Origin: Phycomyces blakesleeanus NRRL 1555(-)
Lineage: Eukaryota > Mucoromycota > Mucoromycetes > Mucorales > Phycomycetaceae
Assembly (NCBI RefSeq): GCF_001638985.1
Contig: NW_017265134.1
Location: forward strand, 2,199,732-2,263,731
Length of the DNA stretch: 64,000 nt
Direction of reading: 5' to 3'
The notes beneath the pieces were generated by a model. The model was not told the DNA's origin. It searched no databases and saw only the letters and a program-made list of their open reading frames with translations. How positions within the stretch are numbered: the first letter of the stretch is position 1; the number at the start of each line of letters is the position of its first letter. The position numbers and the translations under genes were made by a program. Below, piece by piece: positions 11,717 through 21,491 of this stretch.

Positions 11717-12916
11717 ATGGCCCAGCACCAGAGAAGAATTGACCGAGTAAGGGCGATATATCCATTCAATTCAGGAGAACCTTCAGCTCTCGAGTTTAGA
11801 CAGGGAGACACAATCGAAGTCTTGGCAAAATTGGAATCAGGATGGTGGGATGGCTGGTAACTATACTTTCTCATTTCATTTTAAAGATTCCAAGAATCCT
11901 CATTCGTAATCTTGCAATTAACCAACAACTAAAAAAAAATCCAAAAAAATCCAAAAGGTGCAACGGCAGAAGAGGTTGGTTTCCCAGCAATTATGTCGAA
12001 CTAGTCGAAAGAAACGAAATACCCGGTCCGATTCTACAACCAGAAACACCAGTAACGCCAGCAGAATCAATCGAGGTCAGCTCACCAAATTCGTCCGGCC
12101 ATCACCGCACAGATAACTACGTCTTATATCCAGCAGCTGGACTGCATGATACGACCACCACCTCTTCTTCTTCTTATCATCGTCGTCCTAGCTACCCAGA
12201 AGTTATGGTTAATGGAGAGTTTATCACTACACAACCAATTGATCATAGTCACAGCTGGACAATAAACCACACAGATACTGCCAGTGTAGAGTCTACTGGG
12301 AGTTTCAACGAAAACGTACCATCATCAAATAGTTGGACACCACAGGTCAGGAAAATAATAATACTTGTGTTATATTATATTATGTATATATCTTTACACA
12401 AAACCTTGCTTCCAAACCTTTATTTTTTTTATTCTTATTTTACACACACACAAAGAAATCGATTACAGTAATTTAATACTTTATTTGTTGGTTGTTGAAC
12501 ATTCTTAGCATTCACATATGGATAACATAGATGAGATACATGATGATAGCCACGCCAGAACACACTATGGATCGCTAAATAACTCTGAAGATGAACTTGA
12601 GGAAAAGAATCCCGATCGATTTCTCCCTCAGAAACAATCCCAAGATTTCCTCGAACAGACAAAACGGCTGAGCGTGGGATCTTTTATATTGAACCATGAT
12701 CACGCCGAATCTAATCACTCGAAAGAAGAGATAATGGCTCAGTGGACAGAACGGACAACACCCAATGGTAGAGTATATTTTTGTAATATGATTACACAGG
12801 AAACGACCTGGGACTTTGAGGAAGTGGACAAAACCACGGGACGTTTGGTAGGCATTTATATGATTAGTATTAGTATTATTAGTATTATTATTCTTACAGG
12901 CACTAAACACATATAC

Positions 12917-12958
<42 letters not shown>

Positions 12959-15409
12959 CTGTGTGTATATGTGTATATGTGTAGAAATCTAGGGAAGACT
13001 CTGCAGATAATGAAGATTCAACTTCTGTACACGATTCATCAGATCACAATGACATACATATCCCTCCTGTCTCTCCGTTTTACCAAGACGAGCCTCTGAC
13101 CTGGCAAAGCCTTTCGACAGATATAGCCTTGGTTATTCACCAACTCAACCAGTCAACACAAAATGGCCAGTCAAATGCTATGATTTCACGAGCAGCAGCC
13201 GTAGTTGCCGCAATTCGTATAATGCTTTACTCTTCTCGCGCCATGGAAAAAGAGGTCAAACACCTCCAGGATCCTTCGCTGCACGCACCACGAAACGTCG
13301 TCATGTCAGCGGTATCAAAACTAGTACTCTCTGCCAGAATGGCGTCCGAGGCAAATGGAAATTCAGAGCCCTTTGTACGTGTACAACGGGACGCAGCCAA
13401 CGTGCTGACCGCTGTACGCAATTTTGTTTCAGCCTTTCAGGAACGCCAAATACCCATTGATTACGTGAGACCAAAGTTACTAAAAGACACACGGATATAT
13501 GGAACCATTCCATCTGATCTTGACAGTGAACTTGAGATATCTGTGTACTCCAAGAACTACGGAACCACAGACACTTTGGATGAAATTAAACGCCCTAATC
13601 CAGAGCCCCAAAGTATAATTAGTGGCAAGAGTGGCTCGAGTTCTTTAGGTGGGGGTAGTATGGGTGGGGGAGGGAAATCTCTTGTCCAGAAAACCAAGTA
13701 CCCTCTTAACCAAGATCTCATTGTGAACATCAAGACCTACGCCAATCAGATTTATGGATCAACAGACTCAATGATCACAGCAGCGGACCATGTCTTGGGC
13801 ACTTATGATGAGCCTGACGAAGACGAAACACAAAAGGCTCGATCGGAAATCGTTCTCCTGTTCCGGCACCTGTCGAGCCACATTAGTCAGTACATGGGTG
13901 TGCTTGAAGAGATCGAACTTAACAGCATTGACAGCGCACACATTCCTTCTTTGTCGAGCTATCGCGCCAACAGGCAGTCTCTTTACACAACAGTTGGTTC
14001 TTTATTTGGAACTGTCCAAAATCTCACAAACTCTCACGTCGAGGTTCACCACGCAGTATACGAGCTTAGAAAAGCAATTCTTGGAGTAGAAAATGCAGTC
14101 GAAAATATCCTTGGAAGTGTCAATGATATGGTGGAAGAGCGCAAGGCATGGCTTGGACGAAGTGGAAAGGTTGCTAGCATAGTATCTGAAGACGAATCTC
14201 GTTCTCTACCACCATGGTCGCCTGGGTTTGTAACTTACTCGACACTAAAGGAAGAAAACGAGGACGACTTGGAAAGTGTAGAAGAAAATTCGCTGAGTGA
14301 TCATGAAGGAGAAACCTCGGTTGTTGAATGTGTAGATGATGAACTTTTGAAAAATCTGACCATTGGTGATTCTGGAGTTCGTAAAGATTCGTGTGTGTCG
14401 TCCAGTAGCGGATCACGGACCATCGGCAGTGATAAATTGCGAAAACGACAATACAGTATGAAGATAGATGAAGACCGAGGAATTAATTCTGCCGAACCCT
14501 GGTATTTGGGTCAGGACCGAACTAGTGACATGGTTCTCTTGAATTTGGACGGCACTGTCAAAGGCGGGACCCTTGTTGCGCTTGTAGAGCGCCTGACTAT
14601 GCACAATGCTCTTGGTAAGCACTACAGAAACACAGATATGTACAAATTTATTAATGAAGTAACACACTGATATAAATTATCGAATTGTAGACACGAGCTA
14701 CATCGCCACATTTCTGTTGACTTACAAGTCATTTTGTAAAACAGAAGAGTTTGTAGAATGTCTTGAGAACCGCTACAATATGCATCCTCCAGAAGGACTT
14801 ACTCCAGACGAATTAGAGAACTGGACAGAGCGTAAACAGAAATTGGTTCGACTTCGCGTGTTTAACGTAATCAAGAATTGGTTAGAGAACTATTACAACC
14901 GGGAAGACGAAATGATCCTTGACAGACTCGAATTCTTTACTACTACAGTCATTCGTGACACCTCAAGTTTTGCTGCTGACCAACTGGAAAGACTGATTCG
15001 GAAACGAAGAGATACCGATGCCTATGAAGATGTGCGGACGATGGTTCCTAATGAAAAGTCTCGGCCAATACCAATAATTCCTAAAAACTCTGCTTGTCTT
15101 CGTCTGCTAGACGCAGATCCTCTTGAGATGGCACGACAATTGAGTCTAATGGACTTTAAGCTCTACAGCACAATTCGGCCTATTGAGTGCCTAAGTAAGG
15201 CGTGGTCTATAGATGATTCAGAAGGAAATATTGCTGTGAATGTTAAGCAGTCAATCGATTATTGCAATCGATTGACTTGCTGGGTTACAGATAGTATTTT
15301 ATCACACGACGAAGCCAAAAAGAGAGCTGTGTTCATTAAGCATTGGACACAAGTTGCTGATGTAAGTGAATATCACAAACAGCTGCAGATGGCGAAAGCA
15401 GAAAAACCA

Positions 15410-15503
<94 letters not shown>

Positions 15504-16077
15504 TAATCGCCAATTGTTTCTTGACAATATAGAGATGCCGAGGTATGAACAATTACAACACTTGTATGGCCATTCTCTCTGCGTTTGACAACAGTGCTAT
15601 TGGTAGACTTCGAAAGACTTGGGATGTAAGCCATACACACAATTGTGTATCTAGTTTCCCAAGATAACTGATCTTTAGCTTTTTAAAAAAAAGTTGGTAG
15701 GCAGTCGCACCAACCAAATGTTAGGACACATCCGGAAACTGATGGGTGCAAATCGTAATTTTACCGAATACCGCGAAATGATCCACTCTATCAACCCACC
15801 GTGTATTCCGTTTCTGGGAATCTACCTCCAAGATCTCACGTTTATTGAAGATGGCAATCCTGACTTCCTAAAGGCATCGAATACTCTCATAAATTTTGCC
15901 AAGCGTCAAAAGACAGCCGATGTGATCCGAGAAATCAAACAATTCCAGTCACCGCCTTATCCTTTGCAAGCCTTACCAAGGCTTCAGGCATTCATTCGAC
16001 AAAACCTAAATACTGACTGGGATGTGGATCAGTTGTACAAAAAGAGCCTTATGCTCGAACCAAGAGAGACTTCTTGA
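11717..16077 (+). CDS. Ras guanine-nucleotide exchange factor with SH3 and WW domains (Cdc25-like)
   Basis: Activates Ras by loading GTP; cytosolic or membrane-recruited. Seven exons: 11717-11856, 11958-12345, 12509-12847, 12985-14614, 14691-15361, 15533-15625 and 15694-16077, total 1214 aa. An SH3 domain lies at about 8-66 (ALEFRQGDTIEV, GWWDGW, then GWFPSNYVE after the first intron). A WW domain is at about 253-283 (WTERTTPNGRVYF ... ETTWDF). A long helical/linker region with a Gly/Ser patch follows. The RasGEF N-terminal module starts near 805 (GTVKGGTLVALVERLT; LLTYKSF) and the catalytic Cdc25 domain runs from about 969 to 1200 (DPLEMARQLSLMDFKLY; NNYNTCMAILSA; PPCIPFLGIYLQDLTFIEDGNPD). 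Start at 11717 places SH3 at the N terminus as in yeast Cdc25. The 171-bp intron 5 is mostly an (AAT)n repeat. Confidence 0.93.
15411..15500 (+). repeat. (AAT)n microsatellite inside a Ras GEF intron
   Basis: About 30 uninterrupted AAT units lie inside the intron spanning 15362-15532, between the VAD and RCRGMNNYN segments of the catalytic domain. The intron is 171 nt, phase 0, with no in-frame stop until its own TAG acceptor, so unspliced RNA would read through as poly-Asn. Confidence 0.9.
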
Positions 16078-16580
16078 GTTAGATCGCTTGAAATAGTTAT
16101 TTTTGCTTTTTTGTTCTCTTTCTTTATATACATAATATATATGATATATCTGTTATAAACTATCATTAAGTGTGGCCTTTTCTTTTAATAGGGTGATTAC
16201 AATCAAACAAGCAAACACAATATTATATATAAAGAACAATATACAGACAGAATGACTTCTATCTTTTCCATGTGTATTAAGAGCCAAACAGGAAGAAAAT
16301 ATCGTGGATATATAAAAGAGAGAAACACCAAATTGCTGTTGAAAATGACACAAATTCTTAAATAGTAGTGATAGTAATAGTAGTTGTAATAATAATCGTA
16401 ATAATAATGTACGTCTTGCTTCATGGAAATCAAACTTTTTTGTTGCTGTAGTTGTAGTTGTAAGATGATGTATAAAAAAATTAAATGCTATTCAGTTTGA
16501 ATTGAACAATGTTTTTTTTTGGTGATGGTGGTTAGTTAAGTTAAAATAATCTGTATATATATAACGTATATATGTTAAAT
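16078..16580. other. Convergent 3' intergenic region
   Basis: Separates the 3' ends of the Ras GEF and Nrd1/Mrn1-like genes. It is AT-rich with ATAGTAGT-type repeats at 16365-16410. No gene seen; ORFs here are short and low-complexity. Confidence 0.5.
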
Positions 16581-18245
16581 TTACCCATTGGCCACCAGAA
16601 CAGATTCCAACATCCCACTAACTGTTTCTTGGCATTCGTCTACAGTGAGGCTAGTTCGGGAGGCTAGTTCAGTCTCGATCTCGCGTGGTCCATGAGGATC
16701 ATTAACAGAGTTCTTGTGAGCCCGGGGAGGGTTTCCGCAGCGATCCTTGCCGTAATTAATTCTAAACTTTTTGTATTCTTCCTTGGACCGGATCCCTTCC
16801 ATGGCCCGCACAGCAGCAGCAATGCTAGTGAAATTTACAAAGGCACAATTCTTTTCTTTGAGGGTATTCACAAGCTCAATATCACCATAATCAGAAAAGT
16901 CCTGCTTGAGCTTCTCTTCAGTCATACTATCATCCATGTTACCCAGATAAACATTTCGCGAACCACCATTCTGGATTGCGGCCACAACAGCAGAAGGCAG
17001 TGACGACGCTTTTCCCCACCCAATCTTGAGTCGGCGGTTCTTGATTACGATGCCATGGAATACCGATTGATTATAAAAGTGAAGAGCGAGCGCAGGATCG
17101 ACAAATGCAACGAATGCAATGTGTTTATCTGGCATGTATCTGATCTGACTAAGGATACCACCACGAATCACATTACAGATCTCCTCACATGTTGTATCTG
17201 GATGAATGTTGCCGAGGTAGATTGTCCGGTTAGCGACACCGGTAAGAGATGTAGGAGGATAAAGACTGGCGTGTGTTGGGTAAGCCTCGACGGTGCCTGT
17301 GTAGGGGTCGTATGTCATGGGTGAGAAGCGAACGGGGAAGGCAGGGTAGTTGGAGGGATAAAGAGGGGCAACTTTTGCAGGCGCACACCGATCCTTTCCA
17401 TAATTTACGCGACGTGTGGTCCAGTTTGTCTCGGTGGGAAGAGTATTGACACACTTGACCGCATTTGATGTGCTCAAGAAGTGAACAAATGCAATGTTAC
17501 GGTCCTTGATCATCTTAACATGTTCAATGTGCCCAAACCGCGCAAGATCCTCGCGGAGGAACTCCTCGGTGATACTCTCATCCAATGATCCAAGAAACAC
17601 GTTACGTGTGGCGCCATTCTGCAGTGCTAGCTGAATATTACTGGGGATCGAGCTCGGTTTGCCCCATCCGACCTTCAACTCGGTCCCGTTCAAACACAAG
17701 CGCTTAGTTGTGGCTTCGTGATAAAAGTGCGCCGCGACGGATGCGTCGACGAATGTAATAAAGATACAGTTTTTTTCTGGCAATGGTCTAATGGAATCAA
17801 TAACGCCAGACTTAACATGGTCGAGAATTTCAGCTACAGATGTTTCAGATGGAAGATTGCCGACATATACAGTACGGGCTGTTTGGTGCGTAGACTGTAG
17901 AGGAGGTGTAGAAATATGGGCATGAGCGTGTGCTTGTACTTGAGCGTGGGCATAGGCATTAACAAAGGGTGCGGCTGCCACAGCGGCGGCAGCGGCGGCG
18001 GCAGCGGTTGAAGGCGACCCCAGAGAGTTGTGGATGAATTGAGGGGTAGGTGGATTCATGGTTTGTGTTCCGGCAGGAGCGTGATACTGGGTCATATTCG
18101 GGAAGTTCAAATTCCCGGTTGAGTAGGGACCAAGAGCAGTTGGCTGTTGGAAGCCAGGACCACCCATAGGTGAGTAAGTATTGTTTACAATCATCTGGCC
18201 AGATGCAGGCGGGGTATACTGTCCGTAGATCTCACTGTGGATCAT
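16581..18245 (-). CDS. Four-RRM RNA-binding protein, Nrd1/Mrn1 family
   Basis: A single-exon 554-aa protein. Family members (S. pombe Nrd1, S. cerevisiae Mrn1) bind mRNAs and control differentiation, stress response or cytokinesis. The N terminus (1-115) is Pro/Gln-rich with a poly-Ala run at 81-92. RRM1 is at about 124-196 (RTVYVGNLP), RRM2 at 214-283 (RNVFLGSLD), RRM3 at 340-412 (RTIYLGNIH) and RRM4 at 430-498 (RNVYLGNMD). RRM1-2 and RRM3-4 are an evident internal duplication: both pairs share a VGWGK/IGWGK linker and finish with the family signature NYGKDRC (281-287 and 497-503). A conserved tail follows (SLTVDECQETVSGMLESVL). The start is the first Met of the frame and is followed by a plausible low-complexity N terminus. 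The leader is pyrimidine/purine-biased. Which yeast protein is the true orthologue cannot be settled here. Confidence 0.92.
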   Translation of the reverse strand: MIHSEIYGQYTPPASGQMIVNNTYSPMGGPGFQQPTALGPYSTGNLNFPNMTQYHAPAGTQTMNPPTPQFIHNSLGSPSTAAAAAAAAVAAAPFVNAYAHAQVQAHAHAHISTPPLQSTHQTARTVYVGNLPSETSVAEILDHVKSGVIDSIRPLPEKNCIFITFVDASVAAHFYHEATTKRLCLNGTELKVGWGKPSSIPSNIQLALQNGATRNVFLGSLDESITEEFLREDLARFGHIEHVKMIKDRNIAFVHFLSTSNAVKCVNTLPTETNWTTRRVNYGKDRCAPAKVAPLYPSNYPAFPVRFSPMTYDPYTGTVEAYPTHASLYPPTSLTGVANRTIYLGNIHPDTTCEEICNVIRGGILSQIRYMPDKHIAFVAFVDPALALHFYNQSVFHGIVIKNRRLKIGWGKASSLPSAVVAAIQNGGSRNVYLGNMDDSMTEEKLKQDFSDYGDIELVNTLKEKNCAFVNFTSIAAAVRAMEGIRSKEEYKKFRINYGKDRCGNPPRAHKNSVNDPHGPREIETELASRTSLTVDECQETVSGMLESVLVANG

Positions 18246-19095
18246 TTGCCTATCAGTATTCTCTCTTTCTCTATCTCTCTTTATTTCTTTGCCTTTGATT
18301 CCTATATCCCTCTATCTCTTTCTATCTTTGTTTTTTTGTTTTGTTTTGTTTTGTTTTGTTTCTCGCCTTCTTTTTATGATACCCAAGTCCGTATTTTCTT
18401 TTACCTGTACGGTTGACCAAACCTGGCTTTTTTTAATGTGTCAGCCTCTAGATGTTTTATGGGCCCTGGAAGGGAGTGGCTTTGTTCAACAGGAGTCATT
18501 GACTAAAGAAGAACGAGAAGAACGAGAAGAACGAGAAGGAAAGACTTAGTACTTGTCAATTTTACGGATATTCCCACCTGCTCACACGTTAAAAGGAAGG
18601 AATTCAACCGAGCAGAGGGTGCGATGATGGTGGGATGTGCAGATCAATGGCTGGTAATGCACTTGTGAGCCGCCAAAATAAAACATCGTCACGAGATGAC
18701 TTACAGATGAAGCGTGCTCTGGATGTGCAAAATAAGTTTTTTTTTATGTCGTCTAAGTCTTGATGTGGGGATTTGTGTCCAATACGATCTTTCTTCGGTC
18801 TATGAGGAGAAGAAAGAGACGCAAGGGCAGAAGATGGGAGTAGGATGTAAAAGGAAGGAAGGAAGAAGTAGTGGAATAGAAAATGAACGAAAAAAGGCAG
18901 TTGATTTTCTACCATCGTCTGTTTATAGAAGGTGATACCAAGAAGAGTGTTCTTGTAAAATATTTTCCATATCTGGATATTTCCTCCTTCCATATTTAAT
19001 CTCCGTAAATATATTTTGTGAATATGACATATATATATAATTTACTTTTTTTTTTTTTTTTTTGGTAAAGAAAAGAAAAAATTTATTTCGATATT
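18246..19095. other. Upstream region of the Nrd1/Mrn1-like gene
   Basis: 850 bases between two minus-strand genes, so it holds the promoter of the RRM gene and the 3' flank of the CYSTM gene. A (TTTTG)n tract lies at about 18330-18360 and a GAAC/GAGAA repeat at 18510-18540. Open frames at 18289-18549 and 18604-18993 show no motif and are not called. Confidence 0.5.
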
Positions 19096-19420
19096 TTAAC
19101 AGCAACATGCTTCACAAATCTCCCCGGCACAACAGCAACAAAGTTGCTCAAGAGCACAGCATGCCATACAAGCTACGATAAATCCCATGCAGCCGCCATT
19201 CTCTTTCTGTGGAGGGGGTTGTATGTAGACTGTGGTTGGTGGTGGTGGTGGTGGTTGATAATATCCTAATTGATGAATTTTAGATATCAGTTTCTTCTTC
19301 TTCTCAGCGATGTTGTCAATTACTTATATATATAAATATATTTATATATTTACCTCCTTGTGATGCCCCATAATATGCCTGTGGTGGAGCGGGAGGTTGC
19401 TGGGATTGATACTGATTCAT
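19096..19420 (-). CDS. CYSTM-type Cys-rich tail-anchored protein, 78 aa
   Basis: Two exons, 19354-19420 and 19096-19265, give 78 aa. The N-terminal half is Gln/Pro-rich (MNQYQSQQPPAPPQAYYG, then a run of six Pro). The C-terminal half is a single hydrophobic Cys-rich segment: GGCMGFIVACMACCALEQLC followed by CCCAGEICEACCC. This pattern is the cysteine-rich transmembrane module found in small eukaryotic membrane proteins linked to stress tolerance. Splice sites (AG|GTAAAT; TTAG|GA) join in phase within a Gly codon, and the frame is closed by a TAA. The gene sits 408 bp downstream of the glycosyltransferase-like gene on the same strand. It may be tail-anchored in the plasma membrane or an endomembrane; its precise role is unknown. 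Confidence 0.85.
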
Positions 19421-19828
19421 TGTATTTTTAAGTTTTAATTTTTTACAAGATAAAGAGAGAGAGAGAGAGAGAGAGAGATAAAGAACAAGAGATGGAGAGG
19501 TAAAGATGTATAAAGAATGAAAAATAAAATAAAATAAAATAAAATAAAGAGGAGGAAAGATGTTGCTTGCTTATATGTATTTAGACAAGTTCGATGTATG
19601 CAAAATCAAAATAAATGTGATCTATCTGCAGCCGACAGTCTGATAATTGAAAGAAAAGATATCTGTAGATTATAACCCTGCAGGACAATACCAAATATAA
19701 CCCCACGGGCACCTTAATTTGATACCTTGTTTCCATTTGTTCCTTTTGGTATAATGTGTTTATTCTATGGGTATGTATGCTTGTAAAAAAAAATGGGATA
19801 AATCGATTGACGAACGTCATCCAGGGGA
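19421..19828. other. Promoter region of the CYSTM gene
   Basis: 408 bases between two minus-strand genes. It contains a (GA)n run at about 19455-19480 and an (AAAAT)n run at about 19520-19548, both immediately upstream of the CYSTM ATG. No gene seen; the open stretch at 19581-19859 overlaps the next gene's 3' end and is treated as chance. Confidence 0.5.
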
Positions 19829-21091
19829 TTACCATGATTCCAATACTTTGAAATGGCATCCCATGTGATTAACAGAAACAAGATCTGTGTGAACTTGAGC
19901 TGCCCATGCGGAGCTCTGGAAAAATTCATCATTAAGTGGCCCTAAAAGCCTATCCATGCGAGACAGGATAGTCCACTCCAGAAATGGACGCACATAAAGC
20001 ATCCTCTGATCTCCATTGGTACTCGATGAGAACCCGAATGCATCTGGTAGAACATAAACAGTTGCATACGCCTTGAGAGTCTTCAGAAGATCGTGAAGAT
20101 CGCCTGCAGTGGAAGATGATACAAAGACATGGCACATATTCTTTGGAATATTGCCACAAAGACTTTCTATTTGTTGAACAAGACAACTTTTGAGAATAGA
20201 ATCTCCACGCAATCCAATTCGTAGCCACCGAGAAACAGAAGGTGCGATGTAGCTGGTAGGATCATGGAGCGCCAAAGAATCTGACCATCTCAAATGCCCG
20301 CCTAAAAGCATCTCAAATGGCTTGAGCTGTTCAAGCAACCAATCTGTAGGGTTGAATAACAATCTACTGGCCACCCAAAACCATTCTGATTCGCTCAACT
20401 CGTCGATCCGGTATTTACCCCGCATTGGCTTCATCCACTGGCTGGTCTTGAGAGCAGTCCACCTTCCCCAATGTGTTGCCTCTAGAATTCGAACCTGTTT
20501 GGATCGAAATTGACTGGCAAAGTCTGTATTGGCCAATACTTGTGTAGAAATTTCCATACTGTAAATAGTCTCTGGATTGGCTCTCTCTCGGTACATGGAT
20601 GTTTGTTGAGTTGAAAGAGCCATATACCGTGGCACAGGCTCAAAATACCATTCCCACTGCAAAGGAATGTTACCCATCAAGAACCCCATTGCAGCTCCTT
20701 CTTGAAGCATTGCAAACAAATAAGCTGTGCTAATGGCCTTTAGATTCAAAGCAAATTCACATTTAGTTTCTTTGCATCGATAAATGACCACAAGGGGAGG
20801 AGTGTCAGTATCAGGGGTACGGTTGGCTACGTAACCAATTCGAATGTGTGCGAGGACTGATGCTAATAATGCTCTACGTTCTTGGGTGAGCCGACTGAGA
20901 GGATGTGGTGGAGGAGGTGTCTCAAGTATTGTATTTTCGGGAATGGGTGACGATGAGAAGAATAATACGAAATAGATAACAGCAAGGACACTCAAGAGAG
21001 GGAACACCCAGCCCTTGGAGCGAAATACACGCATCATGGTTGTGGACAGAGAAAGAGGTCGTTTAGGCTTGTCTTTGCCACTGTCAATCAT
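19829..21091 (-). CDS. Type II membrane protein, putative fucosyltransferase-like glycosyltransferase
   Basis: A single-exon 420-aa protein. A short basic cytosolic tail precedes one membrane anchor at about 28-46 (GWVFPLLSVLAVIYFVLFF), then a Pro-rich stem and a lumenal domain: Golgi-enzyme topology. The lumenal part has QWEWYFEPVPRYM near residue 145 and, toward the C terminus, RIGLRGDS, CHVFVSSS and LSRMDRLLG ... SSAWAAQVHTD. Their order resembles the nucleotide-sugar-binding motifs of fucosyltransferase-fold enzymes (HIRTGD, an FVxSD-like motif, a Ser/Thr-rich motif near the end), but the match is loose and the usual basic HxR pair appears as GLR. No DxD motif was found. Family assignment is therefore tentative. 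It is divergently paired, 400 bp away, with another type II glycosyltransferase-like gene, which favours a role in protein or cell-wall glycan synthesis. Confidence 0.7.
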   Translation of the reverse strand: MIDSGKDKPKRPLSLSTTMMRVFRSKGWVFPLLSVLAVIYFVLFFSSSPIPENTILETPPPPHPLSRLTQERRALLASVLAHIRIGYVANRTPDTDTPPLVVIYRCKETKCEFALNLKAISTAYLFAMLQEGAAMGFLMGNIPLQWEWYFEPVPRYMALSTQQTSMYRERANPETIYSMEISTQVLANTDFASQFRSKQVRILEATHWGRWTALKTSQWMKPMRGKYRIDELSESEWFWVASRLLFNPTDWLLEQLKPFEMLLGGHLRWSDSLALHDPTSYIAPSVSRWLRIGLRGDSILKSCLVQQIESLCGNIPKNMCHVFVSSSTAGDLHDLLKTLKAYATVYVLPDAFGFSSSTNGDQRMLYVRPFLEWTILSRMDRLLGPLNDEFFQSSAWAAQVHTDLVSVNHMGCHFKVLESW

Positions 21092-21491
21092 GCTACTTCT
21101 GCACTAGGTGTCGTGTTCTTTTTTTTTATGCTTTGTTCATTGGTTTCTTCTCTATTTTTTTTTATTTCTTGGCTTGGGTGGTTTTTGCTCTTGCGCTGCG
21201 TTTTGATTTTTCTTGATTTAATGCATAGATGACGTGACTTGAACAATACAAACAGGTTCAGTTTGGTGTTGCAAGCTTAATATAAAAAAAAGTCAAGAAA
21301 TCAAATCGACCTCCCTCCACCCCCAACCCCAACCCCTTCAACCCTTTACAGCCCCTCCAAGGGGGTTTATAAAGAAGCCCCTTGGAACCAATAAGGAGTA
21401 AGGAAAAGAATCAACTCCTCGCATGTAAATTGTATTTACGAAAAGTATTCTTTTTTGTGTGTGTGTGCTGGCAGTTTCTTTCTCATCAACA
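21092..21491. promoter_or_regulatory. Shared promoter of two glycosyltransferase-like genes
   Basis: 400 bases separate the two divergent start codons. The region contains a CRE-like TGACGTGA at about 21230-21237, a C-rich strip at 21310-21360 (CCCCAACCCC repeats and AAGGGG), and T-tracts on either side. Both genes have start codons close to this region, so co-regulation from a bidirectional promoter is plausible. Confidence 0.5.

Noticed and set aside
15336..15527. Poly-Tyr frame on the minus strand
   Set aside because: Reverse reading of the AAT microsatellite in the Ras GEF intron.
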